Shown: piece after piece, positions 25,831-35,721 of the stretch
Layout: the number at the start of each line of letters is the position of its first letter
Position numbering within the stretch: position 1 is the first letter of the stretch
NCBI GenBank assembly: GCA_022321325.1
Contig: JAKOEO010000005.1
Coordinates: 38,122 to 85,551 of the forward strand
From: Candidatus Magnetominusculus sp. LBB02
GTDB lineage: Bacteria > Nitrospirota > Thermodesulfovibrionia > Thermodesulfovibrionales > Magnetobacteriaceae
Length of the DNA stretch: 47,430 nt
Direction: 5' to 3'
Made by a program: the position numbers and the translations under genes
The notes under the pieces: model-generated
Seen by the model: the letters and a program-made list of their open reading frames with translations, nothing else
Database searches by the model: none
Told to the model about the DNA's origin: nothing

Positions 25831-27473
25831 CGCAATATGGGAAACAGGGCAACCGGCAGATAATAACCAATCTCAGTCGGATAGCTGTAACGTACATTGG
25901 CGGTTGTCACCGCAGTTGTAACAATAGCGCTTATCAATGGACATGCTAAAAACGCTGCAACAATAAACGCCTCCCTGTCCATAAACCTCCGTCTGAATAA
26001 CGCCGCAGCCACATACGCCATCATTATAAGATAAACAGCCGTCCACCAGATATTTCTGAATATAAGCCTATGGCAGCGCTGATATATTATGCTTGCCGCC
26101 ATTAGAGGCGTCCTTATTTCAACCACAGCTACGGACGATGAGTTGTCGTCCGCAGCAGCATGAAACATTAATGCGTTTTTCATTTCAGGCGGATATGGAC
26201 TTAGGTATTCGTTTAACGTCCATGCGATGACCGCCCTGTCAGAAAGCGGCAGGGCGTCTTTTGATTCTCGAATCGTGTTTTGGTAGGCGGCCACGGCGTA
26301 GGCCGAGTAGGGAATAATTTTATTGTATATATATGTGCCTCCGTTGATGTCGGCCTCTTCAAGCCTGATGTTGGTAAGATAATACGCAAACATCACGCCT
26401 ACAAATTTCAGGTATATCAGAGGATGGCCCTTAATCTCTGCCATTGCTATCTCGTTTAAGACCGGATACAAGCCCATCAACGGTGTGGCAGGGTTAGGCG
26501 TGGGCGGCTTTATTGATTTGAGAAGCTCAAACGTAATGGCTAAGTTATATGCGTATGTCGTTCGGAATGTCTCGTTTAGCGCTTGAATATCCCATGAACT
26601 CATCACCGTGCGTCGTTGGTCCTCTGAGACCCTTTTGACTACACTTTCGGCGATTGCCTTATTGACATCGTCGGGGAATGTCTTGTCTGGCTTCATAAAA
26701 GGTATCGTAAGGCTGAACAGATTGTGCGGCCCAAATGGCGATACTGTGAATGAACCCAGAGTATAACGATTATAGCACGCAAGGATGACAAGCATAACGG
26801 CGCAAGGAATCGTAAATGCGGCTGTTGCCTTCCACGGGTAGCGGTTTCTCATCTGATATGCCACAGTTGCAGCCGCTACTAATAAGATGAATATCCCTGC
26901 CGGCCTTATCCAAATCATATAACCCATCAAACAAGAGGCCACCGCCCATGTCAACGCCCTTTTACTGTGAAAGGCGTTGATAAAAAATGAAAAGAACAAC
27001 ATCAGAAAACTTACATAAAGGCTCTCCGACATATAGTTTGACTCATACCAGAGAAAGGTTACAGATGTCGAATATGCCGCAATAGCACTAGCCGCATAGA
27101 GCGCCGCATCAGGATATTTCTTATATATCACATAGACCAGAAAAAGCAGCGAGGCAATGCTCAGGACAGTCTGCGTTATGACTATAGTTAAATTTGAGGG
27201 ATTTCCAAAGAGTTTAAACAACAGAACTATAAACAGTGGATAGCCGGGCGTGCGATGGTCAAAGTACGGCAGGGTGCCGTTTAACATCCAATAAGCCGGT
27301 TTTGCGTATGTCCAACTGTCAGGCGTAAGCGTTACAATAGGATAGTATAGATAAAAAGGCAGCCGCGTCAACAAAAATGGCACTATGACTATCAAAAAGG
27401 CAAGTACGCCCCTGAACCTGTCAAAACGCGTGGAGACAGAGCAATTGCCGAGCGCCTTAAGCATTGCTGTCAC
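25770..27473 (-). CDS. Multi-TM glycosyltransferase-like membrane protein (GT39/ArnT-like)
   Basis: TPDSWTYAKPAYWMLNGTLPYFDHRTPGYPLFIVLLFKLFG resembles the first periplasmic loop of GT39-type enzymes; many TM segments. Confidence 0.75.
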   Translation of the reverse strand: MTAMLKALGNCSVSTRFDRFRGVLAFLIVIVPFLLTRLPFYLYYPIVTLTPDSWTYAKPAYWMLNGTLPYFDHRTPGYPLFIVLLFKLFGNPSNLTIVITQTVLSIASLLFLVYVIYKKYPDAALYAASAIAAYSTSVTFLWYESNYMSESLYVSFLMLFFSFFINAFHSKRALTWAVASCLMGYMIWIRPAGIFILLVAAATVAYQMRNRYPWKATAAFTIPCAVMLVILACYNRYTLGSFTVSPFGPHNLFSLTIPFMKPDKTFPDDVNKAIAESVVKRVSEDQRRTVMSSWDIQALNETFRTTYAYNLAITFELLKSIKPPTPNPATPLMGLYPVLNEIAMAEIKGHPLIYLKFVGVMFAYYLTNIRLEEADINGGTYIYNKIIPYSAYAVAAYQNTIRESKDALPLSDRAVIAWTLNEYLSPYPPEMKNALMFHAAADDNSSSVAVVEIRTPLMAASIIYQRCHRLIFRNIWWTAVYLIMMAYVAAALFRRRFMDREAFIVAAFLACPLISAIVTTAVTTANVRYSYPTEIGYYLPVALFPILRYHCLKMKKPAAAINKNPTT

Positions 27474-27477
27474 AGCG

Positions 27478-28338
27478 TCAACTCGGCGGCGACAAGTAGC
27501 GCGCGGGATTTTCTGTAATGCACTTCATTATTTTGTCTTCGCCAAAGCCAAGCCGTATCAGCCGGGCTGCCGACTCTGTTATGGTAGAGGCGCCGCCCTG
27601 CAGGGTATTATTTGCATCGGTAATGCCTGTGCCCGCCGCTTCCCCAGTTTCTCTGACCGAGTCAGAGACTATGATTATCCTGTCTGCCGGTTTGGCGGCA
27701 AATATCAACTCAATCGCACCGTTATGAAGGTGATAGGGGTCGGCTATAACCTCAACGTAAATATCCCTGTTTGTAAGGCCAAAGCCGACAAGGCCAGGCT
27801 CTCTGTGGTGAAACGCAGAGGCAGCGTTAAACAAGTGAGTAATGCCGCGGGCGCCGGCCTGAAAGCCGGCCTCTGCCTCGGCATATTTCGCGGTTGAGTG
27901 TCCCATGCTAACAACGATTCCCCGTCTTGCAATCAGCCGTATCAGTTCAAGGGCGCCGTCAAGTTCAGGGGCCACTGTGATTATCTTTACAATGTCTTCA
28001 AAGCCTTCGATAAGTTTTGCAAGGGCATACTCAGATGGTTTGATGAATGCGGTACCTTTGAGGGCGCCGCACCTGAAGGCATTTAGAAAAGGCCCCTCCA
28101 GATGTACGCCGATGATAGCCGCCTGGCCGGTTACGCCGCCCTGCTGAAGCGTCATCGCCTCCTTTATAGCCTCCATGTGAAGGCGCATTGTTTGAATATC
28201 GTCCGCATAGACAGTGGGAAGAATTGCGTCAACGCCGGATCTCATCTGTATTTCGGCGATTTTCAGTATCTGTGCGGCTGACGATGTCCTTGTATCGAGG
28301 CCGGCTATCCCGTGTATGTGAATATCAATCTTTTTCAT
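27478..28338 (-). CDS. N-acetylglucosamine-6-phosphate deacetylase-like amidohydrolase
   Basis: DIHIHG, GVHLEGPFLN, MGHSTA, THLFNA motifs of NagA; lacks the usual N-terminal small domain. Confidence 0.8.
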   Translation of the reverse strand: MKKIDIHIHGIAGLDTRTSSAAQILKIAEIQMRSGVDAILPTVYADDIQTMRLHMEAIKEAMTLQQGGVTGQAAIIGVHLEGPFLNAFRCGALKGTAFIKPSEYALAKLIEGFEDIVKIITVAPELDGALELIRLIARRGIVVSMGHSTAKYAEAEAGFQAGARGITHLFNAASAFHHREPGLVGFGLTNRDIYVEVIADPYHLHNGAIELIFAAKPADRIIIVSDSVRETGEAAGTGITDANNTLQGGASTITESAARLIRLGFGEDKIMKCITENPARYLSPPS

Positions 28339-30056
28339 TGTGAAACATCCCCCTTGCGAAGCCCCTTATAGAGCAAAATCCCCGCAGCCAGGCCAACTAC
28401 GGCGAAGACTATGCCCTCTGTCAATCTCTGAAGCAGCGCCATTCCCACGCTAAGCGTAAAGGCATAGACAAAGACCGTGCCCGTCAGCCATTCCCATATA
28501 GGGGAGCGATAGTCGGCCGCCCTGACGTTTGAGGCCGGAAGTTTCTTCTCTATCGCCCGCCAGCCAATGCCTCCGGCGTAGACGCGCTTGTAGAATTCGA
28601 TAAGTTTCCCCTCGTCTGACGGCCTGCTCAGAAGCGTAACCGCGACCCACACCGCCGTTGAGAGGAATATTATAAGAAATAGTTTTTCAAAATACGGCAG
28701 CTGCGGCAAATAGATGAAAATAACGGCAGAGACAACCGTCGAGGTCAGCATGGCGGATATTTCGCTCCACGGATTGACGCGCCACCAGTACCATCTCATC
28801 AGGAATACCAGCCCTGTGCCGCTTCCAAAGGCCACAAGAAACTTAAACGTCCCCACAATGGACTCAGAAAAATAAGTAACAATGGCAGTAAGAACGCTAA
28901 GACCTAAAATTGACAGCCGCGTTGCCACAATATAATGCCTTTCTGTGGCATTAGTGACAATAAAGCGCATGTAAAAGTCTTTTATAAAATATGCCGATGA
29001 TAGATTCAAATATGTTGCGATTGATGACATAAAGGCGGCAAAAAAAGATGCGAACATCAGGCCCCGCAGCCCGTTTGGAAGCAGTTGCACGGCCATAGTG
29101 GGGTAGACGGCCTCGTTGTCATTGGCCTGTGGATAGAGTATCAGCGAGGCCAGGGCGGCCAGTATCCAGGGCCATGACCTCAGGGCGTAGTTTGCGATGT
29201 TGAAAAACAGGGTTGCCCCGATGGCGTCCTTTTCGCTCTTACATGAGGCCATGCGCTGTACCACCACGCCGCCGCCGTCTGAGGAGTATTTTGCCCACCA
29301 GCTAAGCCCCATATATGCGAAAAAGGTAAGGACTGGGATGCCCATAAGGCCGGTCTCAAACGACGGGAAGAAATCCAGATAGTGGCTGCCGCCGCCAATG
29401 GCCGCAACCTTCTCTGTCAAGGCGGCAAGGCCGCCAACTTTTTGTACAGATATGACGGCAAGTATTATGGAGCCAGTCATGGCCAGTATGAACTGAAAGA
29501 AATCTGTTATGATAACGCCCCAGTAACCGGCAGACAGGGAGTAGACGATAGTAACGCTGCTTGAGATAAGTATTGCCGTCCACTTGCCCCACCCCAGTCC
29601 GACATCGAGTATTTTTACCATCGCCAGTATTATCTGCGCCTTGATAATCGTATGGAGGAACATGGAAAAGTATATTGCCTTAAGCCCCCTGAGAAACGAG
29701 GCCGATTTCCCTGAGTAGCGCATCTCTGTCAGCTCTACGTCGGTCATCACTCCCGCGCGTTTCCAGAGTTTTGCAAATACGGTGACAGAGAGCATTCCTG
29801 TCATCAGAAAGCACCACCACTGCCAGTTTTCATAGATACCGTTTGAGCGAATCAGGGCGGTGATATAAAGAGGCGTGTCGGAGGAAAACGTAGTGGCAAC
29901 CATTGACGTACCGGCAAGCCACCAGGGAAGCCGTCTGCCGGAGAGAAAAAACTCCTCGGTTGAGCTTGACGCCCTCTTTGTGAAATAAAGCCCCAGCGCC
30001 AGGGACGCCGCGAAGTAACCCACAATAATTACTATATCTGTCTGCGACAGGTGCAT
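28335..30056 (-). CDS. Sodium:solute symporter family protein
   Basis: VGYFAASLALGLYFTKRASSSTEEFFLSGRRLPWWLAGTSMVATTFSSDTPL is the SSS signature; 4-bp overlap with the NagA-like gene. Start set to internal ATG 30056. Confidence 0.92.
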   Translation of the reverse strand: MHLSQTDIVIIVGYFAASLALGLYFTKRASSSTEEFFLSGRRLPWWLAGTSMVATTFSSDTPLYITALIRSNGIYENWQWWCFLMTGMLSVTVFAKLWKRAGVMTDVELTEMRYSGKSASFLRGLKAIYFSMFLHTIIKAQIILAMVKILDVGLGWGKWTAILISSSVTIVYSLSAGYWGVIITDFFQFILAMTGSIILAVISVQKVGGLAALTEKVAAIGGGSHYLDFFPSFETGLMGIPVLTFFAYMGLSWWAKYSSDGGGVVVQRMASCKSEKDAIGATLFFNIANYALRSWPWILAALASLILYPQANDNEAVYPTMAVQLLPNGLRGLMFASFFAAFMSSIATYLNLSSAYFIKDFYMRFIVTNATERHYIVATRLSILGLSVLTAIVTYFSESIVGTFKFLVAFGSGTGLVFLMRWYWWRVNPWSEISAMLTSTVVSAVIFIYLPQLPYFEKLFLIIFLSTAVWVAVTLLSRPSDEGKLIEFYKRVYAGGIGWRAIEKKLPASNVRAADYRSPIWEWLTGTVFVYAFTLSVGMALLQRLTEGIVFAVVGLAAGILLYKGLRKGDVSQ

Positions 30057-30061
30057 GGGGT

Positions 30062-30070
30062 ATAATACCA
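30062..30070 (-). promoter_or_regulatory. Extended -10 promoter element of the SSS symporter operon
   Basis: Reverse strand TGGTATTAT (30070-30062), 5 nt from ATG 30056. Confidence 0.5.
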
Positions 30071-30287
30071 GCAACCATATACCTAAAGTCTATGTCTGAC
30101 GGATGGCGTACTTACTTTTCCATCCATGAATAACGATGACATCTGTTTCCTGTCCAAACATCAACGCCAACAATGACTACGAGGTCATTTGGCTTAACTG
30201 GCTGATTTTCGTCCATTGCCATTTTCAGGCTGGATCTGATAGACTAAGCAGTAAGAATGGTTGACATGTTTTTAACGATTTCAGGGG

Positions 30288-31640
30288 GTGTCTGCCCGTA
30301 TGCTTGAAATGCACTTTGGAAATATGCTTGAAGAGGTTATCAAGGAAAAGGGCCTTTCTTTAGTTGAAATAGAGGAGATTCGCGATAAGACTGCCGTTGC
30401 GCACAACCAGATATGCGGTAGAAAATGGGATGAGCTTGCCTTTATTGACCTTGTCAGCCAGGATACATCCGCTATCAAGGAAATTGCCGCTAAGATAGTA
30501 GAAAACTCAGACCTCTTTCTCCTTCTGGGCATTGGCGGCTCTGCCATGGGTCCGCGCGCTATTTTGGAGGCGCTCTCTCCCATGCACAACTTCAGACACA
30601 GCCCAAAGATCTTCATCTACGACAACATTGACCCGCGCTCCCTCGAGGCAATCATCGAGGTCATTGACACTCGGAAGACTACCGTTAATGTAGTCTCAAA
30701 ATCGGGGAATACTGCCGAGACCGTCGCATCGTTTATGATCTTCTGGGCGCACATGGTAAAGGCTCTCGGCAGTGACGCGGCAAAGAGATTTATCATCACG
30801 ACTAATCCGGAGGGTGGGATTCTCAGGCAAATCGTCAAAGAAAACGACCTGATGAGTCTGCCCATTCATCCCTCGATTGTCGGGCGATACTCGGTACTAA
30901 GCGCGGCTGGGCTGCTCTTGTCTGAAATTGCCGGAATTAACTCCGACGAGCTGCTTCTAGGCGCTAAGGACATATTAACCAAGTGCTCAAACGCCGAGCT
31001 GTGGGAAAACCCGGCATACATGTTCTCGGTTTTATTATATCTGATGTGCGTTAAGGAAAAGAGGACGGTAAATGTTATGATGCCCTATGCAGACGGCCTG
31101 AAGTCTCTGTCGGAGTGGTTCTGTCAGCTTTGGGCTGAGAGCCTCGGCAAACTTGGCCTGGGCATTACTCCATATCCTGCCGTCGGCACTACCGACCAGC
31201 ATTCACAGCTTCAGCTCTGGATGGAAGGCCCGGAGGACAAGGTTGTCATTTTCATACGCATAGACGACTACGGCTCCAATATTCGCATCCCCGTAGTTTT
31301 CGACAAAATTGAGGAGTTCAAGCTGCTGTCAGGGCAATGCCTCAACGACCTTATCAATGCCGCTGCCAAATCCACCGAGCTGGCACTGTCAAACGCCTCT
31401 AAGCCCAATATGACTATCACCATCCCCGCGCTTGACGCCTACCATGTAGGCCAACTTTTCATGTTCTTTGAGATTTCCACTACGTTTATGGGCTTTCTCT
31501 TTGGGGTAAATCCGTTTAACCAGCCATGGATTGAAGCGGGAAAACACAATACCTTTGGCCTGCTTGGCAAGTCTGGATTCCAGAAACAAAGAGAGGATAT
31601 TGAGCGCATGGCCAAAGACAGCGTCTGCTGGAAGTTATAG
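30288..31640 (+). CDS. pgi: Glucose-6-phosphate isomerase
   Basis: LFLLLGIGGSAMGPRAILEAL, VVSKSGNTAETV, LGLGITPYPAVGTTDQHSQLQL. The true start could be ATG 30300, preceded by GGGGG. Confidence 0.93.
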   Translation: MSARMLEMHFGNMLEEVIKEKGLSLVEIEEIRDKTAVAHNQICGRKWDELAFIDLVSQDTSAIKEIAAKIVENSDLFLLLGIGGSAMGPRAILEALSPMHNFRHSPKIFIYDNIDPRSLEAIIEVIDTRKTTVNVVSKSGNTAETVASFMIFWAHMVKALGSDAAKRFIITTNPEGGILRQIVKENDLMSLPIHPSIVGRYSVLSAAGLLLSEIAGINSDELLLGAKDILTKCSNAELWENPAYMFSVLLYLMCVKEKRTVNVMMPYADGLKSLSEWFCQLWAESLGKLGLGITPYPAVGTTDQHSQLQLWMEGPEDKVVIFIRIDDYGSNIRIPVVFDKIEEFKLLSGQCLNDLINAAAKSTELALSNASKPNMTITIPALDAYHVGQLFMFFEISTTFMGFLFGVNPFNQPWIEAGKHNTFGLLGKSGFQKQREDIERMAKDSVCWKL

Positions 31641-31692
31641 ATTTTGCCGTCGCTAGCTAATAGAGATTAGAAAATATTGTTGGAGGTGCAGA

Positions 31693-33630
31693 TTGCCGTT
31701 AAATATTGTTGAAAAGATTATTCAGTCGCATCTTGTCTCAGGACAGATGACAACCGGCACACCGGTAGGACTAAAGGTTGACGAGGTCTATACGCAGGAC
31801 GCAACCGGGACAATGGCCTGGCTGCAGTTTGAGGCAATCGGCATAGAGCGGGTAAAAGTTCCCGTTGCCGTGTCCTATGTTGACCATAACATGGTTCAGT
31901 CAAACTATATGAATCCAGATGACCACGCCTTTTTACAGAGCGCTGCGAGGCGTTTTGGCGCGTACTTTTCAAGGCCGGGAAACGGTATCTGCCATCAGGT
32001 AAACCTGGAGCGCTTTGCCGCACCGGGCAAAACTGCCCTGGGGACGGACAGCCACACGCCTACAAACGGCGGGGCCGGCATGTTGGCCATTGGCGTTGGC
32101 GGGCTTGACGCCGCTGTGGCAATGGGCGGGGCGCCTTTTGAGCTTAATATGCCTATGGTTACGCTGATAAAACTGTCCGGGCAGCTTCGCCGTCCCTATG
32201 TTACCGCTATGGATGTTATCCTTGAAATCCTGAGGCGTCTTACCGTAAAAGGCGGCGTAGGGCGAATATTTGAATACGGCGGCGAGGGAGTCTCATCCTT
32301 AGACGTGACAGAGCGGGCGACTATAACCAATATGGGGGCGGAGCTTGGGGCTACTACCTCAATTTTCCCAAGCGACGACAGAACGCTCAAATTCCTGAAG
32401 GCACAGGGCAGAGAGGCCGACTGGATAAAATTAAAGGCCGACGAGGGCGCCCAGTATGCAGAGACAATAAACATTGACCTCAGCGCCGTAGAGCCGATGG
32501 CCGCAAGGCCGCACAGCCCCGACAATGTGGCCAAAGTCAGCGAATTGGGCGGGATGACGGTCAGCCAGGTCTGCATTGGCGGCTGTACGAACTCCTCATA
32601 TCAGTCAATGCGCGCCGTGGCGGCTATACTCAAAGGCAGGACAGTGAACGAGCGGGTGAATCTGTTGATAAATCCCGGCTCACGCCAGGTCTATGATATG
32701 ATACTTAGAGACGGCAGCCTTGCAGCACTGGTTGCCGCCGGTGCGCGGGTGCTTGAGGCGTCATGCGGCCCATGTATTGGCATGGGCGGGGCGCCGGGAA
32801 GCGGACAGGTCTCTCTGAGGACATATAACAGGAATTTCGAAGGGCGCTCCGGCACAAAAGACGCCTCCGTGTACCTGGCAAGCCCCATCACATGCGCCGT
32901 GGCTGCCATAACGGGCGAGTTTACAGATGTCTTAACAAGCTCAATTGATATCCCAGCGCTTGAGGAAACTGATAAGTATCCCGTCTGCGACAATATGATA
33001 ATCCCACCGTCAGAAGACAAGGGGCAAATTGTAAAAGGCCCGAACATTAGGGAAGTGCCGGTGAAGCCGCCGCTTGAAGATGAGATAAACGCCGAGGCGC
33101 TGATAGTCTGCGGCGATAACATCACCACTGACGACATAATGCCGGCAGGGGCTAAGGTGCTGCCGTTTCGGTCGAATATACCTGCGATTTCAGACTTTGT
33201 CTTTTCTAACATAGACGGCGGCTTTGTAAAACGCGCCCACGAGGCCAAGCCAAAAGGAGGCGGCATTATTATTGGAGGAGAGAACTACGGGCAAGGCTCA
33301 TCAAGAGAACACGCCGCCCTTGCGCCAATGTATCTTGGGGTGCAGGCGGTTATCGTCAAGTCCTTTGCCCGCATTCACAGGTCTAATCTGATAAATTTCG
33401 GCATATTGCCCCTTACGTTTGAAGACGGCGGCATTGTAGGCAAATTAAAAGTTGGGGACAGATTGATTATAAAAGGGCTGAAAGACGCACTCACAAGCGG
33501 TCAGGCATGCACCGTTGAAAACGCCACAGCCGGTTTTAAGTTTACCTGTGTCTCCAACTTAAATGACCGCGAGCGGGAGTTAATCCTTGCCGGAGGGCTG
33601 CTGCCATATACAAAGGCAAAGACGCCATAG
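31693..33630 (+). CDS. Aconitate hydratase
   Basis: GTDSHTPTNGGAGMLAIGVGGLDAAVAMGG, VCIGGCTNSS, CGPCIGMG Fe-S cysteines, GENYGQGSSREHAAL; TTG start with SD GGAGGTG. Confidence 0.95.
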   Translation: MPLNIVEKIIQSHLVSGQMTTGTPVGLKVDEVYTQDATGTMAWLQFEAIGIERVKVPVAVSYVDHNMVQSNYMNPDDHAFLQSAARRFGAYFSRPGNGICHQVNLERFAAPGKTALGTDSHTPTNGGAGMLAIGVGGLDAAVAMGGAPFELNMPMVTLIKLSGQLRRPYVTAMDVILEILRRLTVKGGVGRIFEYGGEGVSSLDVTERATITNMGAELGATTSIFPSDDRTLKFLKAQGREADWIKLKADEGAQYAETINIDLSAVEPMAARPHSPDNVAKVSELGGMTVSQVCIGGCTNSSYQSMRAVAAILKGRTVNERVNLLINPGSRQVYDMILRDGSLAALVAAGARVLEASCGPCIGMGGAPGSGQVSLRTYNRNFEGRSGTKDASVYLASPITCAVAAITGEFTDVLTSSIDIPALEETDKYPVCDNMIIPPSEDKGQIVKGPNIREVPVKPPLEDEINAEALIVCGDNITTDDIMPAGAKVLPFRSNIPAISDFVFSNIDGGFVKRAHEAKPKGGGIIIGGENYGQGSSREHAALAPMYLGVQAVIVKSFARIHRSNLINFGILPLTFEDGGIVGKLKVGDRLIIKGLKDALTSGQACTVENATAGFKFTCVSNLNDRERELILAGGLLPYTKAKTP

Positions 33631-33638
33631 GGAGCAGG

Positions 33639-34796
33639 CTACACCTGGTTGTGGTATCTGCCGCTGACTTCTTTGAAAGTTATCGTAACGGTTGTCCCAT
33701 TACCTGAGTTTATCTCTGTGCGGCCTTTTAGTTTGCTTGCGACAAGGTCTTTGACGATTTGAAGGCCGCCGTATGTGCCTGTGGCTGATGGGCCGCCATC
33801 AGTAAAGCCGGTGCCGTTGTCGCTTACTATCAGGCTAAACTGTCCGATCTCATCTTTGTTAAATGTAATCGCAATCTTACCCTGTTGGCCGTTTGTGAAG
33901 GCGTGTCTTATTGAGTTGGACAGAAGCTCGTTTAGAATTTGGCCGCATGAGATCATCAGATTTATACCGAGTGAGTCCATATTTGAGACTACATCCAGAA
34001 CGGGCGAAAGTCTTGCTTCAAACAGAGACACAAGTTCGCCGAACAGATAATTTATGAACTCCTCAATATTTACTGATGAGAAGTCTGCACTCTGGTCGAG
34101 CTGTTCATGTATGACAGCCATTACCCTTACCCTGGAGTAACTGCTTTTAAATAAAGCCGCGCACTCTGGATTGGTTACGCTGCTAAAGCTAAGATTAAGC
34201 ATGCTTGCAATGATTTGCAGGTTGTTTCGTACCCTATGGTGAACCTCTTTCAGCAGGATGTCCTTTTCTTTGTTTTTTGCTGTGAGCTGCTTATTCGCAT
34301 TGTCAAGCTCCAGCGTCCTGGCTCTGACCTTGTCTTCCAGTTTGTCATTATATGTGGCAAGGAGCTGGTTAACCTCAATCAGTTGAGCGTTCTTTTCATC
34401 CAGTGATTTCTGAAGCCGGTATATTCCCAGATGGCTTTCCACGCGGGAGAGAACCTCTTCCTTCTGAAACGGTTTAGTGATGTAATCCACCCCGCCGTTT
34501 GTAAAGGCGTTGACCTTGTCAGAGACATTTGTTAGGGCGCTGATAAAAATAACGGGAATGCCGGCAGTAGCAGGGTCGGCCTTCAATTTGCGGCAAGTCT
34601 CAAGGCCGTCCATTCCGGGCATCATCATATCAAGTAGAATAATATCGGGGGTGGCATGGCATACAACTTCCAGCGCCTCATCGCCGGTATATGCCATCAG
34701 CACTTCAAAGCCATGGCGCATCAGAATAGTATTGAGCAGCTTTACATTAAGCGCTTGATCGTCTACTACCAGCACACAGCCCTTAGAGGAGGACAT
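33639..34796 (-). CDS. Receiver-histidine kinase (HisKA_2-type) signalling protein
   Basis: REC (VLVVDDQALN, IILLDMMMPGMDG, ITKPF); DILLKEVHHRVRNNLQIIASML; HATPase tail SDNGTGF. Start at internal ATG 34796 with SD GGAGGG. Confidence 0.9.
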   Translation of the reverse strand: MSSSKGCVLVVDDQALNVKLLNTILMRHGFEVLMAYTGDEALEVVCHATPDIILLDMMMPGMDGLETCRKLKADPATAGIPVIFISALTNVSDKVNAFTNGGVDYITKPFQKEEVLSRVESHLGIYRLQKSLDEKNAQLIEVNQLLATYNDKLEDKVRARTLELDNANKQLTAKNKEKDILLKEVHHRVRNNLQIIASMLNLSFSSVTNPECAALFKSSYSRVRVMAVIHEQLDQSADFSSVNIEEFINYLFGELVSLFEARLSPVLDVVSNMDSLGINLMISCGQILNELLSNSIRHAFTNGQQGKIAITFNKDEIGQFSLIVSDNGTGFTDGGPSATGTYGGLQIVKDLVASKLKGRTEINSGNGTTVTITFKEVSGRYHNQV

Positions 34797-34899
34797 ATGC
34801 CCTCCGAGAAACAGTGGCCAACGGACGCAAGGTGCGCGCTGCGACATGTTCAATCATATATCCCGCCCTGCATTGTGCCCCAGCCTCCATCAAGCAAAC

Positions 34900-34923
34900 G
34901 GACTCCCGAGAGAGCGGGAATCC
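34900..34923. repeat. Short palindromic REP-like element
   Basis: GGACTCCCG-AGAGAG-CGGGAATCC, one mismatch; intergenic. Confidence 0.5.
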
Positions 34924-34972
34924 GCTGCCAAAACAATTCCAAATGCCTTACTCCGCCATGCTATTAGAGAGG

Positions 34973-35305
34973 CTACCTGTAATGCCTGTGGGGGTGGTGG
35001 CGGTGATGGCCTATTGAAACCCAGTACACGGGCGCCGGTACAGGCCAATAAAAGACATCCCATAGTGGCACAGGCGGCGGTGGCGGCGGCCAGAAAGCAA
35101 CATCCACATACGCAGGGGCTGGCGGTGGCGGCGGCCAGTGATATGTCTGCCAGTACGGCGGCGGCGGTGGCGGCGGCGCTACGAAAACTACAGGCGGCGG
35201 AACAACAACAGGCACAGGCCCACCAAATGGCGGTGGAAAGGCCTCCGTGGCTGCCGGTATTATCAGCAAGCACGCTACGGTTAACAACAACATTTTCGCT
35301 CTCAT
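34973..35305 (-). CDS. Secreted proline/tryptophan/histidine-rich protein
   Basis: SD AAGGAGGTG then ATG 35305: MRAKMLLLTVACLLIIPAATEAF signal-like N-terminus, repeated PPPPPxYW/W-rich blocks, GHHRHHPHRHYR tail. Confidence 0.7.
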   Translation of the reverse strand: MRAKMLLLTVACLLIIPAATEAFPPPFGGPVPVVVPPPVVFVAPPPPPPPYWQTYHWPPPPPAPAYVDVAFWPPPPPPVPLWDVFYWPVPAPVYWVSIGHHRHHPHRHYR

Positions 35306-35622
35306 TACTACACCTCCTTGTACTATCATATCCCCACTCACCATCCCAACTACACTAGACTAAAACTAATGCCCATCTATTGTCAAGCAGGAAAAATAGC
35401 ATGTTGCACCAAAATCTCACTCCGCGACAAAATAATTGTCTACACCAGTCTGACGACAAGTCAAGGCAGGTGGAGACGGGGTTTTGGCTGTGAGTAATAA
35501 TCTACTTGTATGATTGCAAATTGGTATAACTATTCCTTAAAAAAATATTCGCCTCCTCATTGCTTATGTTTCCGAATAGGTAATTTACCGGTTATTATCT
35601 AAATAATCCTATATAAAATAGA

Positions 35623-35673
35623 TTATTCTACCGATTGTTTCAATATATTATTTAATTTAGAATAACCAATCGG
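35623..35673 (+). promoter_or_regulatory. Interleaved inverted repeats in the 5' region of the GH13 gene
   Basis: TTATTCTA (35623-35630), CCGATTG (35631-35637), TAGAATAA (35658-35665), CAATCGG (35667-35673): order A-B-A'-B'. Confidence 0.4.
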
Positions 35674-35721
35674 GCTATGCTTTAAACAAGCAGTTATTTC
35701 TAAGAATATAGGAGAGAAAAG

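Noticed and set aside
35050-35190. Repeated ggcggtggcggcggc tracts as a possible CRISPR or tandem-repeat locus
   Set aside because: Irregular spacing, no spacers, and fully explained by proline-rich codons of the minus-strand gene.
34846-35358. 170-aa plus-strand ORF and antisense 127-aa ORF over the Pro-rich gene
   Set aside because: Both are shadow frames of the GGC/GCC-repeat coding region; the minus-strand 34973..35305 frame has SD and signal sequence.
35623-35673. Classical H-type pseudoknot in the GH13 leader
   Set aside because: Connector lengths of 0 and 1 nt make simultaneous formation of both full stems unlikely; reported instead as interleaved or alternative repeats.
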